This document shows positions 16,617-24,818 of a DNA stretch of 49,719 bases, one piece after another. A program made the translations under genes and the position numbers. The notes below the pieces were generated by a model that saw only the letters and a list, made by a program, of their open reading frames with translations, was not told the origin of the DNA and did not search any database. This stretch comes from an uncultured Lachnospiraceae bacterium. Lineage in GTDB: Bacteria > Bacillota > Clostridia > Lachnospirales > Lachnospiraceae. The stretch is from NCBI GenBank assembly GCA_910588655.1, contig CAJUPJ010000026.1, forward strand, positions 1 to 49,719, written 5' to 3'. Numbering within the stretch: position 1 is the stretch's first letter; each line of letters opens with the position of its first letter.

Positions 16617-17681
16617 TTAAAATGTCTTAAAACGGTATACTGTAATACTTTTAAACTGCTCCCCTGCTTTTAATATAGCATTTGGGAAACCTTCTGTATT
16701 TATGGCATTTGGGAAATTCTGTGTTTCAAAGCACGCACCACAGAAATTCCCATAATGCACGCCGTCCTTGCATCCATCTATATCAAGGTCATTGGCAGTA
16801 TAAAGCTGCATGCCTGGCTGGTCAGTAAACACTTCCATAATACGCCCTGTGCTGTTATCACGGAACTGTGCTACCCTTCTTATGCCATCACCTGTATCAT
16901 TCCTTAATACGAAGTTGTAATCATAACCTGTTACTACATTGCCATATGCATCTTCTTTCCCAATTCCATCCCTTAACTTCTTAAATTCCCTGAAATCAAG
17001 TGCTGTGCCTGCAAGCTCTTTTATCTCCCCTGTAGGTACAAGTATATCATTTACAGGTGTATAACAGTCTGCTTCTATCTGGACTTCCTGGTCTAATACA
17101 TCAGGACATTTATGTCCGCCCTTCCCAAGATTAAAATAAGTATGGTTAGTAAAATTAATTATTGTGTCCTGGTCACATTCTGCTTTATATCCTATTATAA
17201 GTTCATCGTCATCATCAAGTATATAAGTAACTGAATAATCAAGGTTTCCTGGTAAACCCTGTTCACCATCAGGACTGCGCCTTGAAAATATAATTTTATC
17301 TTCTTCTTCAAACTCTTCATATTCTACATTATACATGCAGCAGTTGTACCTGAGATTGCCTCCATGCAGGCAGTTTGTTTCATCATTCTGGTCAAGCTTG
17401 TACTCCTTGCCATTTAAAACAAACTTTGCATCTGAAACCCTGTTGGCGTATCTTCCAATAGGCGCGCCAAAACTTGGTTTATTTACTTCATATGGTGCAG
17501 TTTCACTATAACCAAGTGCAATATCCTCAAATACACCATCCCTGCCTGGTACAATAATATCTGTAATAACTGCTCCTAAATCAATAAATGAAACTTCCAT
17601 GCCATTCTTATTCTTTAATGTATACTTTGTAACCTCATTGCCTGCTTTATCCACTCCAAACCTGCTCTTTGTAATACTCAT
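16617..17681 (-). CDS. galM: Aldose 1-epimerase (galactose mutarotase)
   Basis: It interconverts alpha and beta anomers of galactose or glucose and so feeds the Leloir pathway. The 354 residues carry the family marks: IGRYANRV (75-82), the substrate-binding H106 in CLHGG, the catalytic H180 in FTNHTYFNLG, a YDYNFVL segment, and near the C-terminus FETQNFPNA with the catalytic glutamate. GGGGAGG stands 8 bp before the ATG. A promoter is at 17728-17756. No other galactose genes are near. Confidence 0.92.
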   Translation of the reverse strand: MSITKSRFGVDKAGNEVTKYTLKNKNGMEVSFIDLGAVITDIIVPGRDGVFEDIALGYSETAPYEVNKPSFGAPIGRYANRVSDAKFVLNGKEYKLDQNDETNCLHGGNLRYNCCMYNVEYEEFEEEDKIIFSRRSPDGEQGLPGNLDYSVTYILDDDDELIIGYKAECDQDTIINFTNHTYFNLGKGGHKCPDVLDQEVQIEADCYTPVNDILVPTGEIKELAGTALDFREFKKLRDGIGKEDAYGNVVTGYDYNFVLRNDTGDGIRRVAQFRDNSTGRIMEVFTDQPGMQLYTANDLDIDGCKDGVHYGNFCGACFETQNFPNAINTEGFPNAILKAGEQFKSITVYRFKTF

Positions 17682-17727
17682 CTTATAACCTCCCCAATAA
17701 ATTTATAGAAAAAATAGCCTGGTCTTT

Positions 17728-17756
17728 AGTATATCAAATAAAAAATCACTTTACAA
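17728..17756 (-). promoter_or_regulatory. galM promoter
   Basis: On the minus strand TTGTAA (17751-17756) is 17 bp from TATACT (17728-17733). The -35 lies inside a small hairpin (AATCACTT with AAGTGATT) followed on the minus strand by a T-run, so transcripts arriving from the repeat element may end here. Confidence 0.5.
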
Positions 17757-17765
17757 GTGATTTGA

Positions 17766-18473
17766 TGGTTTACAGTTATATTGTGTTTGTGTAAAAACGG
17801 ACGGTTTCTGTGCCAGAGCCAGAATATTCTGTTAAAGGGGTACGCTTCCGCTACGATAAGCCACGCAGCGGCACATAAAGCCAGATATTTAATGTTCCAA
17901 AATAAACTGGCGTTTATTCCGTCACATTAAATATCTGGCTTAAATGCCGGCGGGCTTAAAGTACCCCTTTAACAGAATATTACTGGCATCTGGCACGCGA
18001 AACCTGTCATTATAAACCCATAAACCAACAAAACATTGGACAACAGGATAACTGTAAATTATAGTGGTAAGAAGCTGATTTAGACGAACGGAAAACCTGT
18101 GACATTAATATATATACAAACAATTATTATTGTTTAATAAGTAGCCAGTATAGCAGTTTTTATGTGACTAGCAGAATAATTTCCACCACCCCGCCTACAG
18201 TTATTTTAATATTCTGGGTTTTAGTGTAAAGCTGCGATGACAGGTTTTGCGTGCCAGATGCCAGTAATATTCCATAAAAGGGGCACTTTAACCCCGCCGG
18301 CATTTAAGAACATATGTCACAGAAGAAACGTAAGTTTCTTTTGGGGCATATGGGCTTTATGTGCCGCTGCGTGGGTTAACGTAGCGGAAGCGTGCCCTTT
18401 TATGGAATATTCTGGCTCTGGCACAGAAACCGTCCGCCAACCCACACACAAAACACAAACACAAAATAACTGT
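17766..18473. repeat. Nested palindromic element, three-part copy (B)
   Basis: About 700 bp without genes. The left hairpin has arms GTGCCAGAGCC... (17810-17843) and its near-complement (17961-17996), enclosing the core CCGCTACG/CGCAGCGG and a 17-bp perfect tip stem AAGCCAGATATTTAATG (17878-17894) with 17925-17941. A linker runs from GATAACTGTAAATTAT (18047-18062) to ACAGTTAT (18197-18204). The right hairpin has arms 18251-18286 and 18392-18424, the core CCGCTGCGT...ACGTAGCGG (18364-18387), and a different tip stem, AAGAAAC/GTTTCTT (18323-18340). It closes with ATAACTGT (18466-18473). Confidence 0.85.
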
Positions 18474-18489
18474 ACACCATCCTATTTAC

Positions 18490-18518
18490 TTGAAATAATG
18501 TAGTACATATGGTAACAT
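18490..18518 (+). promoter_or_regulatory. Promoter of the two-gene membrane protein unit
   Basis: TTGAAA (18490-18495) is 17 bp from TAACAT (18513-18518), starting only 17 bp after the end of element B. The downstream gene has GGGAGGGGAG as ribosome site. Confidence 0.45.
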
Positions 18519-18581
18519 ATTTTTAAACTGCCAGGAATTTACTTTTTATTACAAGCAGTCTACAGGGAGGGGAGCAAAGTT

Positions 18582-19850
18582 ATGAATCATGTTTACAAAC
18601 CATCAGGTAAAATTTCTTTTTTATTTTTTCCAGTTTTTATTTTTATGATTTTTATAATGGCTATATGTGCATTTGTATGCATATTCTGTATACATTTCTC
18701 ACCATATTCCCTGTTTGATGCTGTTATTTTTATTTTTGCCACAATAAAAATTGCAAAATACAGTGCAATATTCTGTGTAATGGCAGGAAAAATACGTAAC
18801 ACCGTTTTTTCTGCCATAAGCGGAATTATTCTTGGGATTTTTTACTGGTATTTCCTTATAATTTTTTATATGCCATTTAAAAACATGTTTGATATGAAAT
18901 CATTTTATTTATTAAATGAAAATTTACAAGGGATTTTACGGATTTTCCACTTTAAAGAATTAAGCAATGCATTTTCTGTGCTTAAAGGTAATGGTGCTGT
19001 AATTACTGGCAAAAGAGGTGAAATTCTTTTCACCATGCCAGGTAATATATGTATTATTATACTGGTTATATTATGTATTGTTTCATTAATATTTTTTGCA
19101 TCAGGATTTTATACAAACAGCCGCAAGCCTTTTTGTGAAACCTCTGGCAGATGGATGAAAAAAATTGTATTTACAAGCAGTGTCCCGGAAGATGATGAAT
19201 TGTTTATAACAAGGCTGCTTTTAGGTGATTGTAAAGTGTTAGCTTCTTTAGAACCTCTTTATGAAGTTAATGTAGAACATTGTAAAATTTCATTATACAC
19301 CTCTCCCTTGAAAGATAAATTTTATATATCTTTATCATTTATGGGCATCAGTGGCAAACTTGATACAAAAACTGGCAAAACTAAATTCAATGAAAATGAG
19401 CTTGTAGAATACCTGGAAATAGATAATGATACAGGACACCAGCTTCTTACAAAAAGCAGGTACAAGCCAGAAGATGCCTCAGCAATTGTTATTACAGATG
19501 AGTCAAAAATAAAAACTGCCAGATTAATAGTTTTTAACTGGATAACTGGTATTCTTGCAATTCTTTTATGTGTATTTGCTATTTATAAAATTGGTGATGG
19601 CTTGCAGGAATTTTTGTTTAAAGGAGGCTTTTTCTATATTGCACTTATTTTCTTTGCCAATGCCATAAGGTTTATGCGCACAATGCAGAAGGAAATGGTT
19701 ATTACAAGCACAGAAGACAAATATGAATATGAAGGTACTAAGAAACATTTAAGCAAAGAAACTGAAGCGCCAGCTATACTTAAACTGTTTTATTTGTTTA
19801 TGATGGTTTCTGCTATTGGATTGTTTGTACTTTGTATTATAAAAATGTAA
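18582..19850 (+). CDS. Unknown multi-spanning membrane protein
   Basis: A 422-residue membrane protein I do not recognise. Hydrophobic segments lie at about 10-38, 45-67, 75-100 and 158-180, then a soluble domain of about 130 residues (190-320, mixed beta, including HCKISLYTSPLKDKFYISLSFMG), and three more segments at about 318-340, 345-365 and 395-420. It is followed after 32 bp by another unknown membrane protein gene, so the two probably work together. Its size and bounded soluble domain recall stress or surface-sensing membrane proteins, but that is speculation. Confidence 0.6.
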   Translation: MNHVYKPSGKISFLFFPVFIFMIFIMAICAFVCIFCIHFSPYSLFDAVIFIFATIKIAKYSAIFCVMAGKIRNTVFSAISGIILGIFYWYFLIIFYMPFKNMFDMKSFYLLNENLQGILRIFHFKELSNAFSVLKGNGAVITGKRGEILFTMPGNICIIILVILCIVSLIFFASGFYTNSRKPFCETSGRWMKKIVFTSSVPEDDELFITRLLLGDCKVLASLEPLYEVNVEHCKISLYTSPLKDKFYISLSFMGISGKLDTKTGKTKFNENELVEYLEIDNDTGHQLLTKSRYKPEDASAIVITDESKIKTARLIVFNWITGILAILLCVFAIYKIGDGLQEFLFKGGFFYIALIFFANAIRFMRTMQKEMVITSTEDKYEYEGTKKHLSKETEAPAILKLFYLFMMVSAIGLFVLCIIKM

Positions 19851-19882
19851 CCAGGCAGTAATTATGGAAACGGAGGATTAAA

Positions 19883-21178
19883 ATGACAGATTATTCACAA
19901 TTTGAGGCAAGCATTAAATCTGGAATACAACCAGATACAAAGCGCATAAAAAAGATGGATGAAATTATGGCAGCTGTTTTAAAGCAGCGCAAAGACTCGA
20001 AAATAATATTTGTTATATGCATAATACTTGCAATAGTGCTTTTCCGGGTCCAACTGGCGCTTACTATTGTTTTTGGGCTTCTGGCGTTATTTTTCTTATG
20101 GCGTGGCACTGGAAAAGTACCAGACAGTTACCTTAATGAAATCTATGAAGAAGGGCTCCTTGTCCCTGGAATTATTGTAAAAACACAGCCCCTGGTTGTA
20201 ATGGCAATAGCAAACCTTACTGCATATGACGGAGGGGAAACAATTAATGGCTGTTATAATCTTGTGGTTAAAAATATAGATGGCGCAAAAAAAGAATTAT
20301 ATGAAAAAATCCCCTGTTCCTGCTTCGTTAATTATTCAAAAGGTTTTTACTTTTCATCTTTTACACCACATCCGCTTTACTGGGGGACTTCCAATAAAGA
20401 TGAAATTAATGCTGCACTGGCGGCACTTGAAGAAAGCAATAAGGAAAATACCCAGGACGAATGGGAAGTGTTAAAACGGATTGCAAGCCAGTTTCCAGAC
20501 CTTAAAAATGGTGAAATTGTATTACTGGATGACAATTATATGCCATTTGGAAGGAAAAACCATATCTTTGAAGATTATAACCCTTTAAACCTGGAAACAC
20601 CATTAAAAGACGGGTTTAGTGCACCGCCGGCAGAACAATATAAAAAACCCGGAAGCCAGGATGAAAGTAATACAAAGGACACAGATATTCCTTATATCAC
20701 AATGGATATACCTGGAAAAGATATTTATAACAAAATGATAAAACTGGCATTTAAACACAATGTATACCAGTATATAAGCAGACATTGCGAATACGGGCCT
20801 GTTGTTTCGGCAGTACACCCAGGGCTCTTTACATATATAAGTGACCAGGCACAGTTTTTAGAACATGTGCACAGCAGCAATATTTCCCTTGGGGAAGGGG
20901 AATACCCGCTAATTTATGGAAAACGCCTTGTAACAACAAAAGGATGCTACAAAGACGGCAAACTCCTGCCCTGGGACAGTATAAAATTCTCTGTCAGGTC
21001 CAGTTTTGTGAGTGACATTAAATTATACTTAAATGATGAAAAATTTGCTGAATTTGATATAAATACCAGCAATTACCAAAGTAAAGAAACTATGTCAAAA
21101 CTTGAAATGCAGATGGTATCACATAATGAAGCATTGCATATACTGGAATTTTTACAGGAGCTTCAAAGCCTGCAATAA
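19883..21178 (+). CDS. DUF3239-like membrane-associated protein
   Basis: A 431-residue protein with two adjacent hydrophobic helices near the N-terminus (about 42-75: IIFVICIILAIVLF, LALTIVFGLLALFFLW), followed by a large, probably cytoplasmic region. The segment with LNEIYEEGLLVPGIIVKTQPLVVMAIANL, GCYNLVVKNIDGAKKELYEKIPCSCF and PHPLYWGTSNKDEINAALAALEE, then DEWEVLKRIASQFPDLKNGEIVLLD, resembles the DUF3239 family as I remember it. The C-terminal 170 residues after about 260 are unassigned. GGAGGA lies 7 bp before the ATG. Function unknown. Confidence 0.6.
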   Translation: MTDYSQFEASIKSGIQPDTKRIKKMDEIMAAVLKQRKDSKIIFVICIILAIVLFRVQLALTIVFGLLALFFLWRGTGKVPDSYLNEIYEEGLLVPGIIVKTQPLVVMAIANLTAYDGGETINGCYNLVVKNIDGAKKELYEKIPCSCFVNYSKGFYFSSFTPHPLYWGTSNKDEINAALAALEESNKENTQDEWEVLKRIASQFPDLKNGEIVLLDDNYMPFGRKNHIFEDYNPLNLETPLKDGFSAPPAEQYKKPGSQDESNTKDTDIPYITMDIPGKDIYNKMIKLAFKHNVYQYISRHCEYGPVVSAVHPGLFTYISDQAQFLEHVHSSNISLGEGEYPLIYGKRLVTTKGCYKDGKLLPWDSIKFSVRSSFVSDIKLYLNDEKFAEFDINTSNYQSKETMSKLEMQMVSHNEALHILEFLQELQSLQ

Positions 21179-21542
21179 AACAACAAATCTAATCTGCTAT
21201 TTTATTCCGTATATCCAGCATATATTACTTTATACATACTATAATGCAATACTATAAACTTATTAAATCGTTCATATATTTTAAATCATTTATATATTTT
21301 AATCCCGAAGCAAATTTTATGCTTTTTTATACATAAATGCATTTTATTCTATTTAATATATACTTGATTTCATGATATATATATGCTATATTGTAACTAC
21401 GTTATATATATAACTTCTATTCTTTCTTTTTTAAAAAAAGATGTTGCTAGTATTTAATAACTTTTTCGTTACCTATAGCCAATCAAATTTGTATATAAAA
21501 TACTAATAATATTATATACTAGTATTTTAAGGAGGAGTTACC
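21179..21542. other. AT-rich gap before a secreted protein gene
   Basis: About 360 bp of very AT-rich DNA, more so than neighbouring gaps, with no open frame of interest. Near its end a TATACT at about 21513 and the strong AAGGAGGAG ribosome site at 21530-21538 serve the next gene. An imperfect inverted repeat, AATACT...AGTATT, spans the presumed promoter (about 21499-21526). No terminator with a clear stem is seen for the upstream pair. Confidence 0.4.
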
Positions 21543-22267
21543 ATGAATAAAATATTAAAAAAAGCGTTAGTTTTATGTACTATTGTTTTATTAGCAGCTA
21601 CAAACAGCTTAACTTCACTTGCACAATCAAGAATACAACCAAATGTATATTCACCAGAATTTCCAGATGCATATATAGAAACTAGTAACATAATGACTAG
21701 GGCAGATGGTGATACTACAGTTACAGCAACTGTATATGTAAAAGAAGTTCAATCTATCCTGGAACATCAGAAGTTAAAGAACAGTTAACATTACGTTTAA
21801 CCATTCCATCACAAACATCCCAGAATGAACGTGATTTAAGAATTTACGCATCTTGGAATGGTGGTTCTGGTAAATCTGGTCCAGCTTATGGTGATGACTT
21901 TGTTGGATTTATATGGGGTGGTGGATTTGATTATTATGCAGAAAGTATAAGCGGATTAAATATAACTAAAACCCCTATGCTTTTCTATAAAGCAGAGCAT
22001 GAACCAAATGCAGGATTAGTATGGGGATTTAGTGAAGCATATCCTTCCATGGATTATCTGAATGCTTTCATTACTTTGAAGAAAAATAAACTTACAGGAG
22101 GAGGAAACACAACTTCTATTTCTGCAAAATATATACATACTTACCAGTCTTTTGCTGGAACAATTAGCATAAACTTAAGCCAGGAAGGTTTTGGCATTGG
22201 TTTTGCATTATCAGACTGTCCACAGCAATGGTCATTAGTTGCAAGCCTGAGCGGAATAAAATATTAA
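21543..22267 (+). pseudogene. Frameshifted secreted protein
   Basis: The gene starts with a clear signal peptide (MNKILKKALVLCTIVLLAATNSLTSLAQ) behind a strong AAGGAGGAG site and reads in one frame to about 21757, then hits a stop at 21786. A second frame, one base back, continues without stop from about 21758 to 22267 (GTSEVKEQLTLRLTIPSQTSQNERD...WSLVASLSGIKY). Joined, the product would be about 241 residues: a small exported beta-rich domain rich in G, S and T. One missing base near 21758 explains the break. No classical slippery heptamer is seen there. It may be a true mutation, a phase-variable state or a sequence error. No family recognised. Confidence 0.65.
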
Positions 22268-22271
22268 TATT

Positions 22272-22871
22272 ATGAAAAACATAAAATTTAACAAACAGCT
22301 ATTACCAGGTATACTTATTGGTCTTTTTCTTGGTATAGCAATAAGCCTGGTGGTCTATTACCGGATTGCCCCATCTTCCCAGACTATTGAAGGTTTTCTA
22401 AACCAGCACTATTACGATTATCCAATTGCCCAGTATAAGAAGTACTTGTTTTCTGCTATCCAGGATGATTACCTGCTTGTTTTTTATGAAAACAAAGAAG
22501 GCAGCTATACATCAGCAATATTTGAAACAAAAGGTGCAGACTGGAGTGAAAACTATCTTAATACTTCAGGAATTTTAAGACTTCCAGGCACAAAGGAAGA
22601 ATCACAGTTTCCAACAATTGTAAGTACAATAAGGGATAAAAACGAAACTTATTTATATGGACTTGCATGGGGATTTTTTTACAATCCTTCTGTTAAAAAT
22701 ATAGAAGTTAATGGCGAAAAAGCAGAAATTTTTGAATTAAATGATATTCATAACCTGAAATTATGGTTTAAAGTTCTGGAATATAAAAAAAGTGGAAGTA
22801 TAAAATTCCTGGATAAAAACAACAATGTTATTAAAAAATATGGTAATAACGCAATACAAGGAAAAGAATAA
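22272..22871 (+). CDS. Unknown single-span membrane protein
   Basis: A 199-residue protein with one N-terminal membrane helix (about residues 10-32: LLPGILIGLFLGIAISLVVYY) and an outer domain of about 165 residues that I do not recognise (TIEGFLNQHYYDYPIAQYKKYLFSAIQDDYLLVFYENKEGSYTS...). It starts 4 bp after the end of the frameshifted secreted protein gene, so both are one transcript. The chain LLVFYENKEG...TSAIFETKG suggests a PepSY-like or stress-sensing beta sheet, but I would not assign it. A strong terminator follows. Confidence 0.6.
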   Translation: MKNIKFNKQLLPGILIGLFLGIAISLVVYYRIAPSSQTIEGFLNQHYYDYPIAQYKKYLFSAIQDDYLLVFYENKEGSYTSAIFETKGADWSENYLNTSGILRLPGTKEESQFPTIVSTIRDKNETYLYGLAWGFFYNPSVKNIEVNGEKAEIFELNDIHNLKLWFKVLEYKKSGSIKFLDKNNNVIKKYGNNAIQGKE

Positions 22872-22875
22872 TTTC

Positions 22876-22920
22876 AAAATCCCCTGGCCTATAACAATAT
22901 AATCCAGGGGATTTTGTTCT
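22876..22920. terminator. Bidirectional terminator
   Basis: A 12-bp perfect stem, AAAATCCCCTGG (22876-22887) with CCAGGGGATTTT (22904-22915), has T-rich sequence on the plus side and A-rich sequence on the other, serving the plus-strand unit and the convergent cysS. Confidence 0.85.
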
Positions 22921-22924
22921 GGTT

Positions 22925-24337
22925 TTACCTTACCACTGTCCAGACTGTACCTTCTCTTGTGTCTTTTATTTCTATGCCTTTTTCTGCAAGTTCTGCCCTT
23001 ATTGCGTCAGCCTTTGCAAAATCCTTGTTTTTACGTGCCTGGTTTCTCTCTTCTATAAGTTTTTCTGCAAATTCTGCAAGACTTTCATCAATTTCTACAC
23101 TGGCATTAGCAGCATCAAGAAGCCCAAGTGAAAGCACTTTGTCGAAATCTTCTATAAGATATCTTTTACTTGCATTATCCAGGCCTGATTTAAGCACATC
23201 ATAAATAACTGTAAGCGCCTGGGATGTATTAAGGTCATTTCCCATTGCCTCATTAAACTGTTTCCTGTATTCTTCAATATCCTGCTGAACCAATGTGCCG
23301 TCTTCACCAAGTGAAGCAATTTTATTAACCAGTTTTTCATAGGCTGTTTTTGTATTATCAAGCACATCAAAACTAAAAAGCAATGGCTTGCGGTAGTGCG
23401 ACTGTAAGCAGAACATCCTGTAAACAAGCGGGTTATAACCCTTTTCTTCAAGCAGCGGCACTGTAAGGAATTCCCCTTTTGACTTGCTCATTTTGCCAGT
23501 CTGGTCATTAAGGTGCTGTACATGAAACCAGTAATTACACCATTTATGTCCGAGATAAGCTTCACTTTGTGCTATTTCATTAGTGTGGTGCGGGAAAATA
23601 TTGTCAACCCCGCCACAATGGATATCCAGGTATTCACCAAGATGTTTAATGCTTATGCTTGAACATTCGATATGCCATCCAGGATATCCCATGCCCCACG
23701 GGCTTTCCCATTTCAGTTCCTGTTCATCAAACTTGGATTTTGTGAACCAGAGTACAAAATCTGTCTTATTCTTTTTATTAGTATCTTCTTCAACGTCATC
23801 ACGTACAGCAACCTGGAGCTCTTCTTCATTCTGTTTAGAAAGCACATAGTATTCTTCCAGTTTTGAAGTATCAAAATACACATTGCCCCCTGCCTGGTAT
23901 GCATACCCTTTATTTAAAAGTTCTTCAATCATATGTATAAATTCTGGTATGCAGTTTGTTGCAGGCTCAGTTACATCAGGTGTTTTAATATTCAGCCTGG
24001 CACAGTCATCAAAAAAAGCCTTTTTATAAAATTCTGCTATTTCCATCACTGTTTTATGTTCACGTTTTGCACCTTTCAGCATCTTATCTTCCCCACTGTC
24101 AGCATCACTTGTAAGATGGCCGACATCAGTTATATTCATTACACGCTTGACATCATATCCCATATACCTCAGATATTTTTCCAGCACATCTTCCATAATA
24201 TAACTGCGCAGGTTACCTATATGCGCAAAATGGTAAACGGTGGGTCCACATGTGTACATGCGGACTTTACCCTCTTCATTTGGTTTAAATTCCTCTGTTT
24301 TCTTAGTTAAAGTATTATATAGATTTAATACAGACAT
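22925..24337 (-). CDS. cysS: Cysteinyl-tRNA synthetase
   Basis: It charges tRNA-Cys. The 470-residue class I synthetase has the zinc ligand C30 in MYTCGPTVY, the HIGH-type motif FAHIGN (37-42), the zinc and substrate segment GWHIECSSIS (220-229), HCGGVDNIFPHHTNEIAQSEA (240-260) and the KMSKS loop at 282-286. The ATG at 24337 was chosen because GAGG stands 6-7 bp upstream and the product starts like the family (LNLYNTLTKK). The 18 open codons upstream are not needed. It lies downstream of a spore protein gene on the same strand but probably has its own transcript. Confidence 0.96.
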   Translation of the reverse strand: MSVLNLYNTLTKKTEEFKPNEEGKVRMYTCGPTVYHFAHIGNLRSYIMEDVLEKYLRYMGYDVKRVMNITDVGHLTSDADSGEDKMLKGAKREHKTVMEIAEFYKKAFFDDCARLNIKTPDVTEPATNCIPEFIHMIEELLNKGYAYQAGGNVYFDTSKLEEYYVLSKQNEEELQVAVRDDVEEDTNKKNKTDFVLWFTKSKFDEQELKWESPWGMGYPGWHIECSSISIKHLGEYLDIHCGGVDNIFPHHTNEIAQSEAYLGHKWCNYWFHVQHLNDQTGKMSKSKGEFLTVPLLEEKGYNPLVYRMFCLQSHYRKPLLFSFDVLDNTKTAYEKLVNKIASLGEDGTLVQQDIEEYRKQFNEAMGNDLNTSQALTVIYDVLKSGLDNASKRYLIEDFDKVLSLGLLDAANASVEIDESLAEFAEKLIEERNQARKNKDFAKADAIRAELAEKGIEIKDTREGTVWTVVR

Positions 24338-24440
24338 AAATTTCCTCATTTCTACACTGTTTATAATATCCCTGCGATGCCAGGATTGCATATATTAAGA
24401 TACTTTTGTACCAGACAGCGCACAGGCACAAATATTTTCA

Positions 24441-24653
24441 TCAGTCCGTTTTTTTATTTTCCTTTTTATTCCTTGCGGCAAGTATTCCGCCAATCCTTCC
24501 ACTTTCCCTTGATGTAAGGGATTTCCAGCCATTGCTTGCAACCTTGTCAAAAAGCCCTATTTCTGCTGCAATCTCCCACTTTGCCTGTTCTTCCTTTTCA
24601 AGTTTCTTAATATCCTCTATAGTCTTAACTTCTACTTTCTTCTTTTTTATCAT
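24441..24653 (-). CDS. Alpha/beta-type small acid-soluble spore protein
   Basis: A 70-residue protein whose second half matches the alpha/beta SASP family: WEIAAEIGLFDKV (about 26-38), then GWKSLTSRESGRIGGILAARNKK (about 42-64). SASPs coat and protect DNA in dormant endospores. The residues WEIA occupy the place of the germination protease site (cleavage after the glutamate). The N-terminal third is lysine-rich and unusual for the classic family, closer to the shorter clostridial SspF-like members. AGAGGG lies 5 bp before the ATG. Control by a forespore sigma factor is expected from the family; I see no clean sigma-A promoter in front. Confidence 0.8.
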   Translation of the reverse strand: MIKKKKVEVKTIEDIKKLEKEEQAKWEIAAEIGLFDKVASNGWKSLTSRESGRIGGILAARNKKENKKTD

Positions 24654-24818
24654 AAAACCCTCTTTTCTACACTGCTATATTATTATATATACATTATTGC
24701 CAGTTACAGGCATTACTATTCACCATCCTGGTTAAAAGGCTTCTGTCATAACAGGTATTATGTAAAAAGAAATAATATAGAAAATATTATGGTACTCCCA
24801 TACTCTGCCATTAGCATT

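Noticed and set aside
17766..18473. Repeat family as CRISPR
   Set aside because: There are no short regular direct repeats with unique spacers; the structure is inverted and nested.
18237..18503. Open frame within repeat element B
   Set aside because: It spans both arms of the palindrome; the codons follow the repeat and there is no ribosome site.
21740..21760. Programmed frameshift in the secreted protein gene
   Set aside because: No classic X XXY YYZ heptamer or clear downstream structure is seen; an A-run at 21739-21743 exists but is not a typical slip site.
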